64,000 nt of DNA from Blastobasis lacticolella (GCA_905147135.1 LR990067.1:10974001-11038000); one strand, 5' to 3'. Positions 42,866-54,490 are shown, numbered from the stretch's first letter. Numbers and translations are program-made. Notes: generated from the letters alone by a model not told the origin.

Positions 42866-43369
42866 CCTGCCTTCTCTATTTCCGTCATCCGACATCCGAA
42901 GCGTTCGTAGTCGGAAATAGTCGGAATCAAGATGTTAATGACTGTAAAAAGCTATTTTTAATAAAAAGTGTTTGTGGACGCATGCACCTTTATCGGACTT
43001 TGTAGTATGACGAAAAGCGGTTTTCTCCATATGCGTAAAATTCGACAAAATAACTACTAAATTATATTAAATTCAATTCAAATTCTCACCTTCGCACCCG
43101 ACGTCCAAAGCGTACGTAGTCGGAATCAACAAGTTACAGAGACAATGCCGCCGAAGCAACAAACCAACTCTCGATACCCGCAGACTGGCTTTTAATAGAG
43201 TTCATAACTTCATCGACACTAACATTGCACGGTTTGTATTGTTAGGTGTTGAAGGTGTGAATTGGCTTAATAAGAGATATTAGGTACATGTTTAGTATAG
43301 TTTATTACAGGTATAGTCTATTGTTAAACCAGTGAACACGGCGCGACTTTGTTCGTGTAGCATTTTTTT

Positions 43370-43565
43370 TTTTTACTTTTCTAGCCAGGCATTTGACCGC
43401 CACCTCACCTGGTGGTAAGTGACGATGCCGTCTATGATGGAGCATGCCTGTCTAGGAACAGCCTATTCACTCTAGCCTTGAAGGCATCCAGATTATATTG
43501 ATCAGGGAACACACTCGCAGGCAACGCATTCCACTCCTTAGCCGTACGCATTATAAAACTCGAAA
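43370..43565 (-). mobile_element. LINE 3' end (family K)
   Basis: CTAGCCAGGCATTTGACCGC, CACCTGGTGGTAAGTGACGA, CACTCTAGCCTTGAAGGCAT, GCATTCCACTCCTTAGCCGT; minus-strand reading gives [20 protein letters not shown]. Confidence 0.68.
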
Positions 43566-43684
43566 ATATAAATTATTATAAATTCTAGCCCTAACCTACA
43601 CAACACCTACCCCCACAACTACCCTACACCCACACTACGCCTACTATACACTTCTCTACCCCTTCCTACGCCTACGCGTCACCT

Positions 43685-43995
43685 ACTATTGAAAACTACA
43701 TTAAAATCAGCCGCATAGTGTGAAAGATATAAGCTTACATAGATACATAAGGACAAACGACGGGGAGCTAGATTGTTTTATTCAGGGCGCGACTTCGCTC
43801 GCGTACAACTACAGACTTTACCCTAACTTACCCTGTTTTCTTTCATTTAAACCTTCCTCTTGAATAACTCTATATATTATTGAAAACCGCATTAAAATCC
43901 GTTGCGTAGTTGAAAAGATCTAAGCTTACGTAGATACATAGGGACAGACGGTGGGAAGTGACTTTGTTTTAAACTATTATGTGTATAGATTGTTA
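43685..43995 (+). mobile_element. Two Helitron-like (family M) pieces in tandem
   Basis: TACATTAAAATCAGCCGCAT ... ACATAAGGACAAACGAC, then GGGCGCGACTTCGCTCGCGT ... TAGGGACAGACGGTGGGAAG. Confidence 0.55.
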
Positions 43996-44114
43996 AATGT
44001 TTTCTTACACCTCGTTTCAATCTTAATGGCGGCTCGACTGTTAGTTGCGTGTGCAGTCCTTTGCCAAAAGACGTCAATACTTCTAATATCCGGCACAGGG
44101 TTAAAATTGTTTTG

Positions 44115-44185
44115 TAATTGTGTTAGCCAGGCATTTAACCGCCTTAAACCTGGTAGTAAGTGAAATGCGGCTGATGATAGAGCAC
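44115..44185 (-). repeat. LINE 3' end fragment (family K)
   Basis: GTTAGCCAGGCATTTAACCG, CCTGGTAGTAAGTGAAATGC. Confidence 0.4.
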
Positions 44186-44189
44186 CATA

Positions 44190-45010
44190 TTGTATTGAAT
44201 ATTTTACCTCCTGTGTAACTTATTATTCTTACAATGGAGGAAATTCTTTATTTTTATATAAATCTCCGATTTAATTAATTGATAACATTAACATTTATAG
44301 ATTATTTTTACTTTTGTATAAATTTGTATTTAGTTTGACCATATATTTTTTAAATAATTATAATGATCAATTTAATATTATTATGTAAAATATAAAAGAG
44401 TAATCAATAAATGTAAATTTGAACTACGCTAGAAAGAAATACTAAATTACAAGCTATTGCCTGCGACTTAGAACGCGTAAGATTTTGTTGTTTTTTAAGA
44501 CAAAAAAATCCTATTTTCTTCCCCAGAGCATCCATATATACAGGATCGCTTTCGCATTTAAAATATTTCTCTAGATTTCTCGAATTTCACACATACATGT
44601 TGCCCAACATCAGTTGCGGAGCCTCCTAAAATTAATTTAATTTCCTACCGCGACAGGAGATTGACATTCCTTGTATTTCATACACAATAACGATACCGAC
44701 AATATTCATGCGTGACATACATTTCATACATTTTCACTGATAAAGCGTACACAAAAGTACCCGCGTCTTGCAGACAACCGGTCTGTCGTATGTTTTGTTA
44801 GACATAGGGTGAGGGACTTGGAAACAATTGGTACCTTGTGATATGGGGACAATACTGGGTGTGGTGACTTAGAAACTTGGCCGTGTTGGCAGAGGAGAAT
44901 TGTACCGTTACAGTCGAGTATAAGTGTGGTGATAGGCGACTAATGTCTTGTGCTGTTTTTCAACGGCGTGGCAAGGAGGGATCTTCCAGGTATCCGCACG
45001 AGCCGCTGTG
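44190..45010. other. No recognised feature
   Basis: AT-rich spacer; no supported gene. Confidence 0.35.
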
Positions 45011-45014
45011 GTTC

Positions 45015-45190
45015 AACCTTTATAATACGCACGGGCAAGGCACGGAACACATAGCCTGCGAGTGGTTTCCCTAATTATTACAATCTGAACGCCTTCAAGG
45101 CTAGAGTGAATAGGCTGTTCTTAGACAGGCATGCTCCATCTTCGATCGCTTCGTCACTTACGGAGATGGCGGTCAAATACTAATTAAAAA
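45015..45190 (+). repeat. LINE 3' end (family K)
   Basis: ATTACAATCTGAACGCCTTC encodes [20 protein letters not shown]; ends GGCGGTCAAATACTAATTAAAAAAAA. Confidence 0.6.
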
Positions 45191-45194
45191 AAAA

Positions 45195-45445
45195 GTTTAT
45201 GCCCACCCGACTGGGGCCTGCATCTTACAGACTACCGCAGCCAAACAATACTATTTTAAATAGAATTGTAATTCTGTCGGTGAGTAAGATCTTCAGTGCT
45301 CCATGGGGTGGAGATTTGGGAACCGTGGCTTTGGTGAGGGGCATTTGATTTTTTCTGCCCCAGCAACGTGGTATAGAGTTTGGTGGTAATGTTTATCGGC
45401 AGCGGTGACCACTTACCATCAGGTGAACTGATTTCTTGTTTGACA
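45195..45445 (+). mobile_element. LINE 3' end (family E), sense
   Basis: CTACCGCAGCCAAACAATAC, CATGGGGTGGAGATTTGGGA, GGCAGCGGTGACCACTTACC. Confidence 0.6.
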
Positions 45446-45479
45446 TGACATTAAAAAGTCCTAAAACAATTTGAAATCA

Positions 45480-45615
45480 CTGCCAAACGAGCAGTACCCA
45501 ACTGATGGTAAACACTAGCCGTAGCCGCATTGTCACTGAGGAATAAGCTTGTATCCTCATACCAGACTACCTTATCCTTCAAACCTTACCACAATATTTA
45601 TTGATTGGCCTTGAC
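45480..45615 (-). repeat. LINE 3' end (family J) fragment
   Basis: GCCAAACGAGCAGTACCCAA, CATTGTCACTGAGGAATAAG, ACCTTATCCTTCAAACC. Confidence 0.45.
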
Positions 45616-45829
45616 GCATTGTATTTCATATTTTATTATTTTGTAATGAATTAACTCAAAAACTACTAAACCGATTTTAAAAATTCTTTCACTAATACTA
45701 TGCTACATTATCACTTTTTATTACGGAAAAATAATAGGTTCCCTCGGGAAAGTTGATTGTTTACAGAGATCGGTACAGCGGATGGCAGCCGCAGAGAACG
45801 GGTAGTCCAATATCTGTACATACCTACTA

Positions 45830-46020
45830 TAAAACAAAGTGTCTTCCCGCAGTCTGCCCCCAAGTATTTATGTACGCTTAGATCTTCTAAACTACGCAAC
45901 GGATTTTAATACAGTGTTCAACAGTAGATAGAGTGATTCCAGAGGAAGGTTTATAAGCAAGAAAATCACTGTAGATAGAGGTAAAGTAGGTGTTCAAGAA
46001 CGAAGTTGCGCCGGGTACAC
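45830..46020 (-). mobile_element. Helitron-like repeat (family M)
   Basis: GTACGCTTAGATCTTCTAAA, CTACGCAACGGATTTTAATA, CAGAGGAAGGTTTATAAGCA, GAACGAAGTTGCGCCGGG. Confidence 0.55.
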
Positions 46021-46212
46021 TAGTACAGTATAGATTACAGACATGGCCGCCACAGCTCCAATGCAGCCAACATAACAAACTTGCCCGCCGTGCAGCCCGG
46101 AAACGCCCGACACGCTTTTCCGGTCAGCCGTTAAATTTGAATTCGGAACGCTATCGCAGTCTGCGTCCGACTTTTGTTGGGCGTGGATGCGGCGGCGGGC
46201 GCGGAAATTAGG
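46021..46212. other. GC- and CpG-rich stretch, function unknown
   Basis: Contains ACATGGCCGCCACAGCTCC and GCGGCGGGCGCGG in AT-rich surroundings. Could be a promoter or a degraded exon. Confidence 0.3.
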
Positions 46213-46469
46213 AATCGAATGGTGCAGTCACTAGCACAATTATCTGCACACCCATTAATTTTCCATAAAGGCTAAAAAATTTAATTTAGTAACTAAACCT
46301 ACACATTATTTTAAACTGGTCGTTCCCAGCGGCTTTCACCCGCGCACAATTCGGATCTTTGTGAATTATGTTATTCGGGAGTAATGTTCCTTTAGAGAAA
46401 CGACTTTCACAAGTAAGAAAAAGAATTAACGTAGGCTCTGTGGGTTCCTTGCCGTTTCTTTCCCCCACG

Positions 46470-46740
46470 GAGAACCACCTTGGAAGCGGCGTTAATTGTC
46501 CTTCCTTTCCCACACATGGTGTCTGCTGTCTGCGGTTGGGTTAGGGTAGTAGTACTAGGGGTAGGGTAGTAGTTAGAGTAGGGGTAAGATAGTGGTAGGG
46601 TAGGGTTAAAGCAGTGGTAAAATACGGTAGGGGAAAGGTAGGGATAGGATAGAGTAGGGTGAGAGCGGCTACGTATCACATGCAGCATGTGTAATGCACG
46701 CTCACTTAAAAGTCTGCCTGGCGGTGGCGTGGGGGCCGGG
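46470..46740. repeat. Irregular GGGTAGT/GGGTAAG-rich tract
   Basis: 46535-46665 is a strand-biased G/T/A tract with repeated GGTAGGG and GTAGT units; the antisense strand gives a Pro/Ser/Tyr-rich chance frame. Confidence 0.5.
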
Positions 46741-46884
46741 TCGCTCTTTTCCCTCAAACATTGTTGAATAGGACGACGGCTGAACCCTGCGTTATACTCG
46801 TGAACGGGTGCTGCCTTGGTGGACTGGCTTACTCTTGCTGCAGTTTTAGGTGTTTTTTCTTAATTATACTAGACATACCTATAT

Positions 46885-47090
46885 AATATATTGAGCGCGA
46901 TCCGGCTCTGCCTGGCATTGTCGGGTACGGTCCGGTCGTGGTTGGTGTGGAGTGGGTTTTCTGCGCCCATGGGGCGGCCAGCGTGTTACTGTGTACTTCT
47001 TTCCTACTTTCCTATCTCCCTCCTTTTTGACGATTGAAAGAGATATTTAATGTCCTAACCAATAAACAAAATTTGAATTTTGGTTTCGAA
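46885..47090 (+). repeat. LINE 3' end (family L)
   Basis: ATTGAGCGCGATCCGGCTCT, GGGCGGCCAGCGTGTTACTG, CCAATAAACAAAATTTGAAT. Confidence 0.6.
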
Positions 47091-47166
47091 GATTAGCCCT
47101 AACAAACATACTCACAAACGTACAAACATTTTCTCTTTACAATATTATAGTATAGAATAAAAATAC

Positions 47167-47395
47167 TGTCTGCCACGCAAGAGGTCCCGGGTTCGATTCC
47201 CGGCCCGGGAGAAATTGAAATGATGAATTTTAATTTCTGTTACGGGTCTGGGTGTTCTATGTATAATAAGTATGTATTTAAAACATTTAAGAAGTATATC
47301 AGTTATCTAGCACATATAGTAAAAGCTTTGCTTATTTGGGGCTAGATGGCGCTGTGAATTTGTCCACGAATACTTATTATTTATTTATTTATTTA
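47167..47395 (+). mobile_element. Family A SINE, 5' truncated
   Basis: CTGTCTGCCACGCAAGAGGT, CCGGGTTCGATTCCCGGCCC (intact B-box), GGGGCTAGATGGCGCTGTGA, tail ATTATTTATTTATTTATTT. Confidence 0.72.
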
Positions 47396-47856
47396 AATAA
47401 ATACATTTCTGGCATTACAAAGCATTCTTTAGCTTCATACATACTTAATCGATATTAATTAAGTTTTCGCAGTTTGGTAGCCAATAAGACATTGCTTACC
47501 TCTGTATTTAATTAATTTGTTTAACACGATTGCTTTACACCAAATAATATTTTTTCAAAATAAGGTACAATTATAGGCTTTCGTAAACAGTTGCAAATTT
47601 AAATAGCTTTCACATGTCTTAGTTTTCTTAGCAGAATCTGGCAAACGTAGAATCAGCCAAATGTAGACTAAACGTTAAATGGGAAATTATTGCGTGGGTA
47701 GATAATTTTGCCAGTGAGTGTATTTCAAGGAGTTTCTATATTGAATTTTGAAATGGACCAGGTGGAGTGACTAGGCTTTACAGGATAGGTTTGCTGTTAC
47801 TTTAGAGTGAATAGGCTATTTCTAGACAGGCATACGCCATTTTCATCTGTGGGCGT

Positions 47857-48331
47857 GAGCGCCGGTGGCTTAATAGTTAATGGGTCCGACTCGTAAGCGA
47901 GATGTACCGAATTCGATTTCCGGCGACACCATGTACATTATCAGGGAATTTTTTCTGAGTTACGTACATTAGTTGAGCGTTAATAAATGCTCTTACGGTG
48001 AGGGAAAACACTGTGATGAAATTTGGCATTCAGGCGACTGAATGTGTACCCATGATCCAATCTGGTCAGGTTCCTCTATTACGAGAATTACAGTGGAGCG
48101 ACTTATATCTGACCTTTGAGACCCTGTTAACACGGGAACCTGACCAGATTGGATCATGGTTACACATTCAGTCGCCTGAACCTGCAGGTTTTATCACTTT
48201 GTTCTCGCTCACCGTAAGATTATCGGTTAGCATTCAACTAAAGTACATTACTCAGAAAAGAGTCATTGGTATATGGCGGAACTGGGGTACGAACTCGGCA
48301 CCTCGGACCCCGTAACCATAGGCCACCTCAA
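47857..48331. repeat. Inverted pair of family C SINEs
   Basis: Plus copy 47857-48090 from tRNA-like head to GGTCAGGTTCC; minus copy 48091-48331 from AATTACAGTGGAG back to its head. The arms share about 200 bp in opposite orientation. Confidence 0.7.
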
Positions 48332-48369
48332 TAGCTATTGAAACGTGAAACAACAACATTTGTTCTAAT

Positions 48370-48596
48370 TAATATTATGTAACGTTAAAAAGTTGAAAAA
48401 TCACCAAACAACGCGCCGCCATGACACACGGGCGTAGAACACGGTTTTGCCGCCAAATGACCTGTCAACTTTGACAGATATTCGCGCGCGAAACGTAAAG
48501 ATGGCGGCCGCGTGCCCTATCTGCTAATCGGCGCGGGTCTCCATTGTAATACGTTGCGGCGTGAATGCGTCCGGCAAACGATTTGACGCATCTGTA
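48370..48596. promoter_or_regulatory. CpG-rich stretch, possible promoter
   Basis: GCGCCGCCATGACACACGGG, TTCGCGCGCGAAACG and AAAGATGGCGGCCGCG (YY1/Pho-like). No TATA or initiator placed convincingly. Confidence 0.3.
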
Positions 48597-49155
48597 GGTT
48601 TTTTATGCTACGCAGTTAGAGCTCGTCTAATTTAAAATGACGCGCCCCACTATCGCATTAACGTACACAAGCAAGTTTAAAATAAGGACGCAATACATAT
48701 ACAAATGCCGTTGTAATTGGTCATTCAGTTGCCGGCGAGACACCAACGTAGGAGCTCGCGTCGTTCGATTGGAGCAGTCGACGCTCCCACAGATGAAGTG
48801 TCGTTATTAATATTTGCACTCACACATCGAAATCAACTAACTAAGTAGTGGGGCGCGTCATTTTAGACTAGACGAGCTCTACAAACGAGCAGACAGCCCA
48901 CCTGATGGTAAGCGGTAACTGTCGCCCATAACATCTACGATTCATGCATTTAGGCAACAAAAATGCAGAACGGCTGCTGTTTTGTCACTGAGGACTAAGG
49001 TGAAATGCCTGATGCATGTAATTGCGCTGGTTACTTTATCCTGCAATCCGGAACACAACAATGCAAGCATTGTTGCTTGGCGGTAGAAATTAATATGGCG
49101 ATGGTACTCACGCAGGCGGACTCCTCAGGCTTAACAATACCAGATAAATGAAAGA
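48597..49155 (-). mobile_element. LINE 3' end (family J), split by a TA-flanked MITE
   Basis: TTTTTTATGCTACGCAGT on the left; ACAAACGAGCAGACAGCCCA, GCGGTAACTGTCGCCCATAA and GGAACACAACAATGCAAGCA on the right. Confidence 0.65.
48619..48879. mobile_element. 261-bp Tc1/mariner-like MITE
   Basis: 34-bp terminal inverted repeats (GAGCTCGTCTA...TAAAATGACGCGCCCCACTA) with two mismatches, flanked by TA on both sides (48617-48618, 48880-48881). No coding capacity. Confidence 0.82.
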
Positions 49156-49695
49156 TATATAAACATCAATTTGCCGAAGCTAGTAGGTAGAGCTATTAAA
49201 AATTATGTGCTCATAAGCGTACCTATACAAGGAGTAAGGAGTTGTCGGTATCGTGGTTCTTACTACTGCGTAAGTCTCTGCTTTATTACTGATTTTACTA
49301 AAAATATGATCCATTAAAATCGGATTCGTAGTTTAAGACATATTGAAATATTATGTATTCTTTATCTGGAGTTATCCGACGTTTTCTGACGATTAAGTAG
49401 AAATAGAAATATAAAATATTTATTCACAAAAACACCACAATAATTTAAAACATACAGAAGAAAGAAAAAAGACACGGAAAAAATTATTAAATAGGTTAAG
49501 TGGAAAAGTACAGAAGACAGCATCCTAACCCATCATGTTTAGACTTAGACCGTCTCCGGTTTGTACGCGCATCCTTCCACATAGTTGAGAATAGGGCATA
49601 ATCTTATAATGGTGGTGGGTAAGTTGATATACTTGCGCTCTGTACCCACGCATGTATCTACTAGGTACATAAAAAACAAAACATAAACTACACTT

Positions 49696-49945
49696 TGACG
49701 ACCTGAGTGGTTCAATGGTCAACATGCCGTCTGCCACGCAAGAGGTCCCGGGTTCGATTCCCGGCCGCGCAGAAATTGAAATGATGAATTTTAATTTCTG
49801 TTACGGGTCTGGGTGTTCTATGTATAATAAGTATGTATTTAAAAAGTATTTAAGTAGTATATCAGTTATCTAGCACCCATAGTACAAGCTTTGCTTAGTT
49901 TGGGACTAGATGGTGCTGTGTGAATTTGTACACGAATATTTATTT
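49696..49945 (+). mobile_element. Family A tRNA-like SINE, full length
   Basis: TGACGACCTGAGTGGTTCAA, A-box TGGTTCAATGG, B-box GGTTCGATTCC, GGGTCTGGGTGTTCTATG, tail GAATATTTATTTATTTTT. The best-preserved copy. Confidence 0.78.
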
Positions 49946-50309
49946 ATTTTTATTTTTTACTTATGTTAAAGTACTAAGTAATGTCTTTCCATTAAAATAC
50001 TAGCCATCCGTCAATCCGATAAGCGTCACGTCACAAACCGGACAATGGGAACGCGCTACATAATCCAGACACCATACATTGCGAAACGAATTTCGCTCCC
50101 GTCCACGGGACCCGTTTAATATACCCTCTAATGGTTATTGGTCTACACTCAGTGATTTTTCATTTTATTTTAAAGCTATGCGTGTTTTTGTTTTGGGCAC
50201 TTGTTTCCTACTTACCCCTGGGGCTTAGGGCTTACGCTTGCTGACTCACTACAAAAATAACCTAACCGATAAAAAAACAAAGTTTACATAATTATATTCA
50301 AATATTTAG

Positions 50310-50585
50310 ACTGGGGAAGTACCTCATTACATAACACCGCAGCTAAACAATACTCTTTTAAATAGTATAGTGTTTCTGCCGGTGAGTAAGGTTTCCAGTG
50401 CTCCATGGGGTGGGGATTTGAGGAACCGTCGTTGGCAGTGGAGGGACATTAGCCTTTTTGCTGCCAAAGTAACGTGTTATAGAGGTGGGCAACGCATTGG
50501 TGATACTGTCGGTGTTGCTTATGTCTATAGGCAGTGGTGACCACTTTCCATCAGGTGGCCCGCGTGAATGTTTTCCTCCAGCATA
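50310..50585 (+). mobile_element. LINE 3' end (family E), sense
   Basis: CTGGGGAAGTACCTCATTAC, ACACCGCAGCTAAACAATAC, CATGGGGTGGGGATTTGAGG, GGCAGTGGTGACCACTTTCC. Confidence 0.62.
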
Positions 50586-50612
50586 ACATAAAAGAAAAAA
50601 CCTTAAATACTC

Positions 50613-50960
50613 AGCATTGGTGGTCGAGGTTACGGTATCCGATGCGTAAGTGAGAGGTACCGGGTTCAAATCCCACTGCGGCCACGTAACAATGACTTTT
50701 CTGAGTTATGTACTTTGGTTGAATTCTAACCGATGTTCTTACGGTGATGGAAAACATCGTGATGAAACCTGCAAATTCAGGCAACTGAATTTGTAACCAT
50801 GATCCAATCTGGTCATGTTCCCCTGGTAGCAGGGTCACGGAGGTCAGATGGTAGTCGCTCCACTGTAATTACCTGATCGCCAAATCCTGGATCATGGTCA
50901 AGGCGGACCCCGGGCCCTCGTGCTCGAGAGCACAACCGGGACATTAACGCTAAAAGTTGA
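50613..50960 (+). mobile_element. Family C tRNA-like SINE, full length
   Basis: GCATTGGTGGTCGAGGTTAC head, GGGTTCAAATCCCACTGCGG, body, and CGAGAGCACAACCGGGACAT then TAACGC. Confidence 0.74.
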
Positions 50961-51029
50961 TTTATTTTTCTACATACTCCTTGGGCTTACGCTTACTGAT
51001 ACACTACAGAAAAATAACCTAACCGACTG

Positions 51030-51210
51030 AACGGACTGTTTCCTTTGGACTATGACATGGGATCGTTCAAGAGGTATATAAGAAGTCTCCTTAGAGACGG
51101 GCAACGCATGGGCCCCTCTGGTATTGCAGATGCCCATAGGCGGCGGTCACCACTTTCCCTCAGGTGGCCCGCATTAACGTTTGTCTGCCGTATTACTTAC
51201 ATAAAAAATA
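51030..51210 (+). repeat. LINE 3' end (family E), sense
   Basis: TTTCCTTTGGACTATGACAT, GGATCGTTCAAGAGGTATAT, GGCGGCGGTCACCACTTTCC, GCCGTATTACTTACATAAAAAA. Confidence 0.62.
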
Positions 51211-51889
51211 CAAATAGAATAAAAACCTTTTATCTACAGTCATAGCGTAATGTTCCAATTACATATTCGAAAACAGTCGTTTAAGGATACACTTTTTTCA
51301 CGCCAGACTATAAAATTTTAAAAAATTACTTTTTGATACAGCATTTCCCATACTATTTTCATTACAGCTGTATCGTAAAATAACTTTTTAATCATTATGC
51401 AACACTTTTATTTTTTTATTTTTTGTCTGGCGCCGGAACACGGCGAAATGTAGGCTGAATACCTAGATGTCTTTAACAAATTCAAATTCAAAATTTAAAT
51501 TTTCCTGTTTATATTCTATGTAATTATTTTCCCGCTAAACAAAATATTTTTTGTTATTGTTGAATGTTGTATTTGTGAATGTTTTTTTCTTATTTTAAGC
51601 AAATAAATAGATAAATGTGAAAGTAGTAAAGTGAATTTCCCGTCGCTTGATATCCTCGACGCGTAGATACTACAGAACTGACTCGCAGCTTACTTCCAGC
51701 AAAGTTGAGAAAATTATAGGTACGATATTTTATCGTATGATAAACAGACATTCATGTTTTAATACCCCCTTTTATATGACAGTTGCATAAACTACTATTT
51801 CTTAATAAATAAATTAATTTAAACCATCTGTTCTGGGCCCCTACCTACAGTCGCTACTATACCAATAATAACATCGGAACTGACCAAGT

Positions 51890-52070
51890 ACACAAACTTA
51901 AACTCAAACATTGCCTAAACTACTAAACCAAATTTAATGAAACAAAGCTAAGAACCATCTCAATTTAACTGTCTTTCAAATAGAGAAAACCTCTTCGAAT
52001 CGGTCCATCAGTTCGGGAGCTACAATGCCACAGACAGACACACACATACCCATATATACGTAACACGACT
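51890..52070 (-). repeat. Family F repeat
   Basis: AAACTACTAAACCAAATTTA, CAAAGCTAAGAACCATCTCA, TCGGTCCATCAGTTCGGGAG, CACAGACAGACACACACATA. Confidence 0.6.
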
Positions 52071-52499
52071 ACAACACGAATTTCTATTATTAATATTTAG
52101 GTACTTCCAAAGAAGCTTAGTAAGAACGCCAAGAAATACACACCGCGTACAAAATCTCGTACAGAAAACAATAAATCTGAGCATTAAAGATAGTCCGGGA
52201 GAATCCCCGAATTGATTTATACAGAAGCCCCTACTGCGCAACAAATATACCTCGGGCGGCGCCACTTACGTTTTTACTTTCCCACGTACAAGGCAAATGT
52301 ACAGGAAGATTTAGTTCCTTTTCTGGCCACGTAGCAAGTTATACTGGATGTTTAGCGACAAGTGTGACTCGACTCGGTTCTTGCAAAATTATTATGATAT
52401 TGTTGAATAAATTAACATTCGTTTTGTTTTCGTAATTGAATCGACTGCTCCCTTTGGGATCTTTAAACCGGGAGTCCGATTAAACTGTCCATTATTCCG

Positions 52500-53345
52500 T
52501 CCACTGTGCGTCAATGTACCGGTTGTATTACACGCGAGGGCCCGGGGTCCGCCTTGACCATGATCCAGGATTTAGCAAATTAGATAATTATTAGTGACTA
52601 ATGGGATGCACTGAAAACCAGCGCCACTGCGTCAGCCGTTGTTTTCCCTGGAGAGTACAAAATGGAGTCCTTCAAGAAAGGGGTGAAAAGGTTTTTACGG
52701 GGTTGGCGACGCTTGTGCAGAAGCCGAAGTCAAAGCTGTAGGTTTCGAAAAGCTCTAAGGAATTTTGCTCAAGATTGGCTACGAGACACACGTGAGGACC
52801 CGGGGTCCGCCTTGACCATGATCCAGGATTTGGCAAATTAGATAATTAGTAGTATCGGCATCGGCGATGGTGGTTTTTTGGCCGAAGGTGGCTGAAGCCT
52901 TAGCCGAGCTTCCGTCGGTCCTTCACGATCCTGTTTTCTTTTTTATACCACCAACGTGGCAAACAAGCTTACGGCCAGCCTGATGGTAAGCAGTCACCGC
53001 AGCCTATGGCCGTTTGCAATACCAGGGGCATCACCCACGCGTTGCCGACCCCGTAAAAACCTTTTAACCCCTTTCTTGAAGAACCCCATCTGTTAACAGG
53101 GGAACACATTCAGTCGCCTCATTGTGCAGCTTTCCTCACGATATTTTCCATTGCCACAATCTCCACGCTTGGCAGGCGGGTTGGAGATCGCAGTGTCATA
53201 AAATATAGCAATGGAAAACGCTGCCTCCCATTTTCCAGCCTACGGAGACTAGATTTTTTGCCTCGAAAACATTAGTCGCCTTGTACAACACCCACGAGTG
53301 TAAGGGGTTGGTGCTATTCTACTCTGCCGGACGCCACACGGCCAT
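52500..53345. repeat. Patchwork of C, D and B fragments
   Basis: C minus 52505-52597 and 52788-52855; D plus 52640-52715 (GAGTACAAAATGGAGTCCTT); D minus 52945-53093 (ACCAACGTGGCAAACAAGCT); C minus 53094-53139; B minus 53140-53343 without tail. Confidence 0.6.
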
Positions 53346-53607
53346 TTTCCGTAGGTTAGCTTATTAATATTCGACTCACACAGCAAAACTACCCATAGAC
53401 ATCCGTAACGTAGATATTAAAATGAATTTACAATCTCGGCAAGCATTTGCAACACTGCAGTTAAGTTTAACAGGCTGTTAAACTGTTTGCATTCAGATGA
53501 GATTAAAAACTCATTTTTTACTGCCTGCTGCGTTCTGAGACTAGAGGCTGTGAGAATTAGAAATGAGAAGTTTGTAACGATGTATGTTAGTCCTTCACGT
53601 AATTTTT

Positions 53608-53765
53608 TTGTTATTTTATTCAGTAGGCAAACAGTCAAGCGGGCCACCTGAAGGAAAGTGGTCACCGCTGCCTATAGACATTAGCAACGCCAAGAGTATC
53701 GCCAATGCGTTGCCGACCTTACTCACCGGCAGACATACAATATTATTTAAAAGAGTAAATATTTA
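53608..53765 (-). repeat. LINE 3' end (family E), internally deleted
   Basis: TCAGTAGGCAAACAGTCAAG, TAGCAACGCCAAGAGTATCG joined to CTTACTCACCGGCAGACATA. Confidence 0.58.
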
Positions 53766-53924
53766 TGGTGAGGCAGGTATGTATGTAAACTCTTTATTGC
53801 AACAACACTCATTATTTTTCTTTATTTTCGTAAATAAATTTAGTTTTATTTGTTCTATCAATGACAACAATTTGAGGTTACAGCAACCGCGACCTTTCCG
53901 CGACCGTAAATTTATGGGATCTGC

Positions 53925-54206
53925 CGGTCTAGCCATCTTTGGCATCTCCGCTTGCGTGATGCGTGTATGGTAGAAAATTGACAGGTCGAACGAAGTTCGT
54001 ATATTTCTACCAACATCTACATTAACTCTGATTGTGTTGGATAATCCGCCAATCCGCCTCCTTTGTACACCGAAAGTACGTGAATTGTCTATGGACCAAG
54101 AATTTCTACCACAAACAGCTTATGTCAGATAACGTTAGCTTATGTCAAATCCCATACATTTTTCTACCACAAACGATTGTAGATTAACGAAACCTCTTGG
54201 CTAAGG
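53925..54206. mobile_element. Family G DNA element, copy 2
   Basis: Reverse-oriented relative of 28236-28518; shares TTTGTACACCGAAAGTACGT, GAATTGTCTATGGACCAAGA, CTTATGTCAGATAACGTTAG. It abuts a LINE RT fragment. Confidence 0.6.
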
Positions 54207-54490
54207 CCGCTGTTGTGCTACCTGTTTTAAACAATGGATTAATTTTACTGTGCTTCATCAGGTCAGGAAAATCGCCATTATCAACACATTTATTAAATAT
54301 ATTCGCTAAGTGGACAGCAATAACATCAATTACAGAGCTAATAGTTTTTACTGACATACCACAAATATCGGCAGTCGCTTTCATTTTAATGCTTTTAAAA
54401 GCCTTAAATATATCTTTAGGTTGTACATGTTCGAACTTAAAATTAATTACACTCTCAGGTACATTCCGTTTTAGTAGGGATTCAGCAAGC
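54207..54490 (-). pseudogene. LINE reverse transcriptase fragment
   Basis: Minus-strand reading includes NFKFEHVQPKDIFKAFKSIK, MKATADICGMSVKTISSVID and NIFNKCVDNGDFPDLMKHSK then INPLFKTGS. This is the N-terminal RT region of a Jockey/CR1-like LINE (..xSxGxDGIS..IFNxCLxxGxFPxxxKxAxVxPLFK). It lacks EN and the catalytic YxDD and is cut off next to the family G element. Confidence 0.7.

Noticed and set aside
46407..46757. 116-codon Pro/Tyr-rich antisense frame.
   Set aside because: It is a by-product of the GGGTAGT-rich tract, with low-complexity translation.
48719..48790. GC-rich interior of the 48.6 kb MITE considered as promoter.
   Set aside because: Bounded by TIRs and TA duplications, so it is best explained as transposon sequence.
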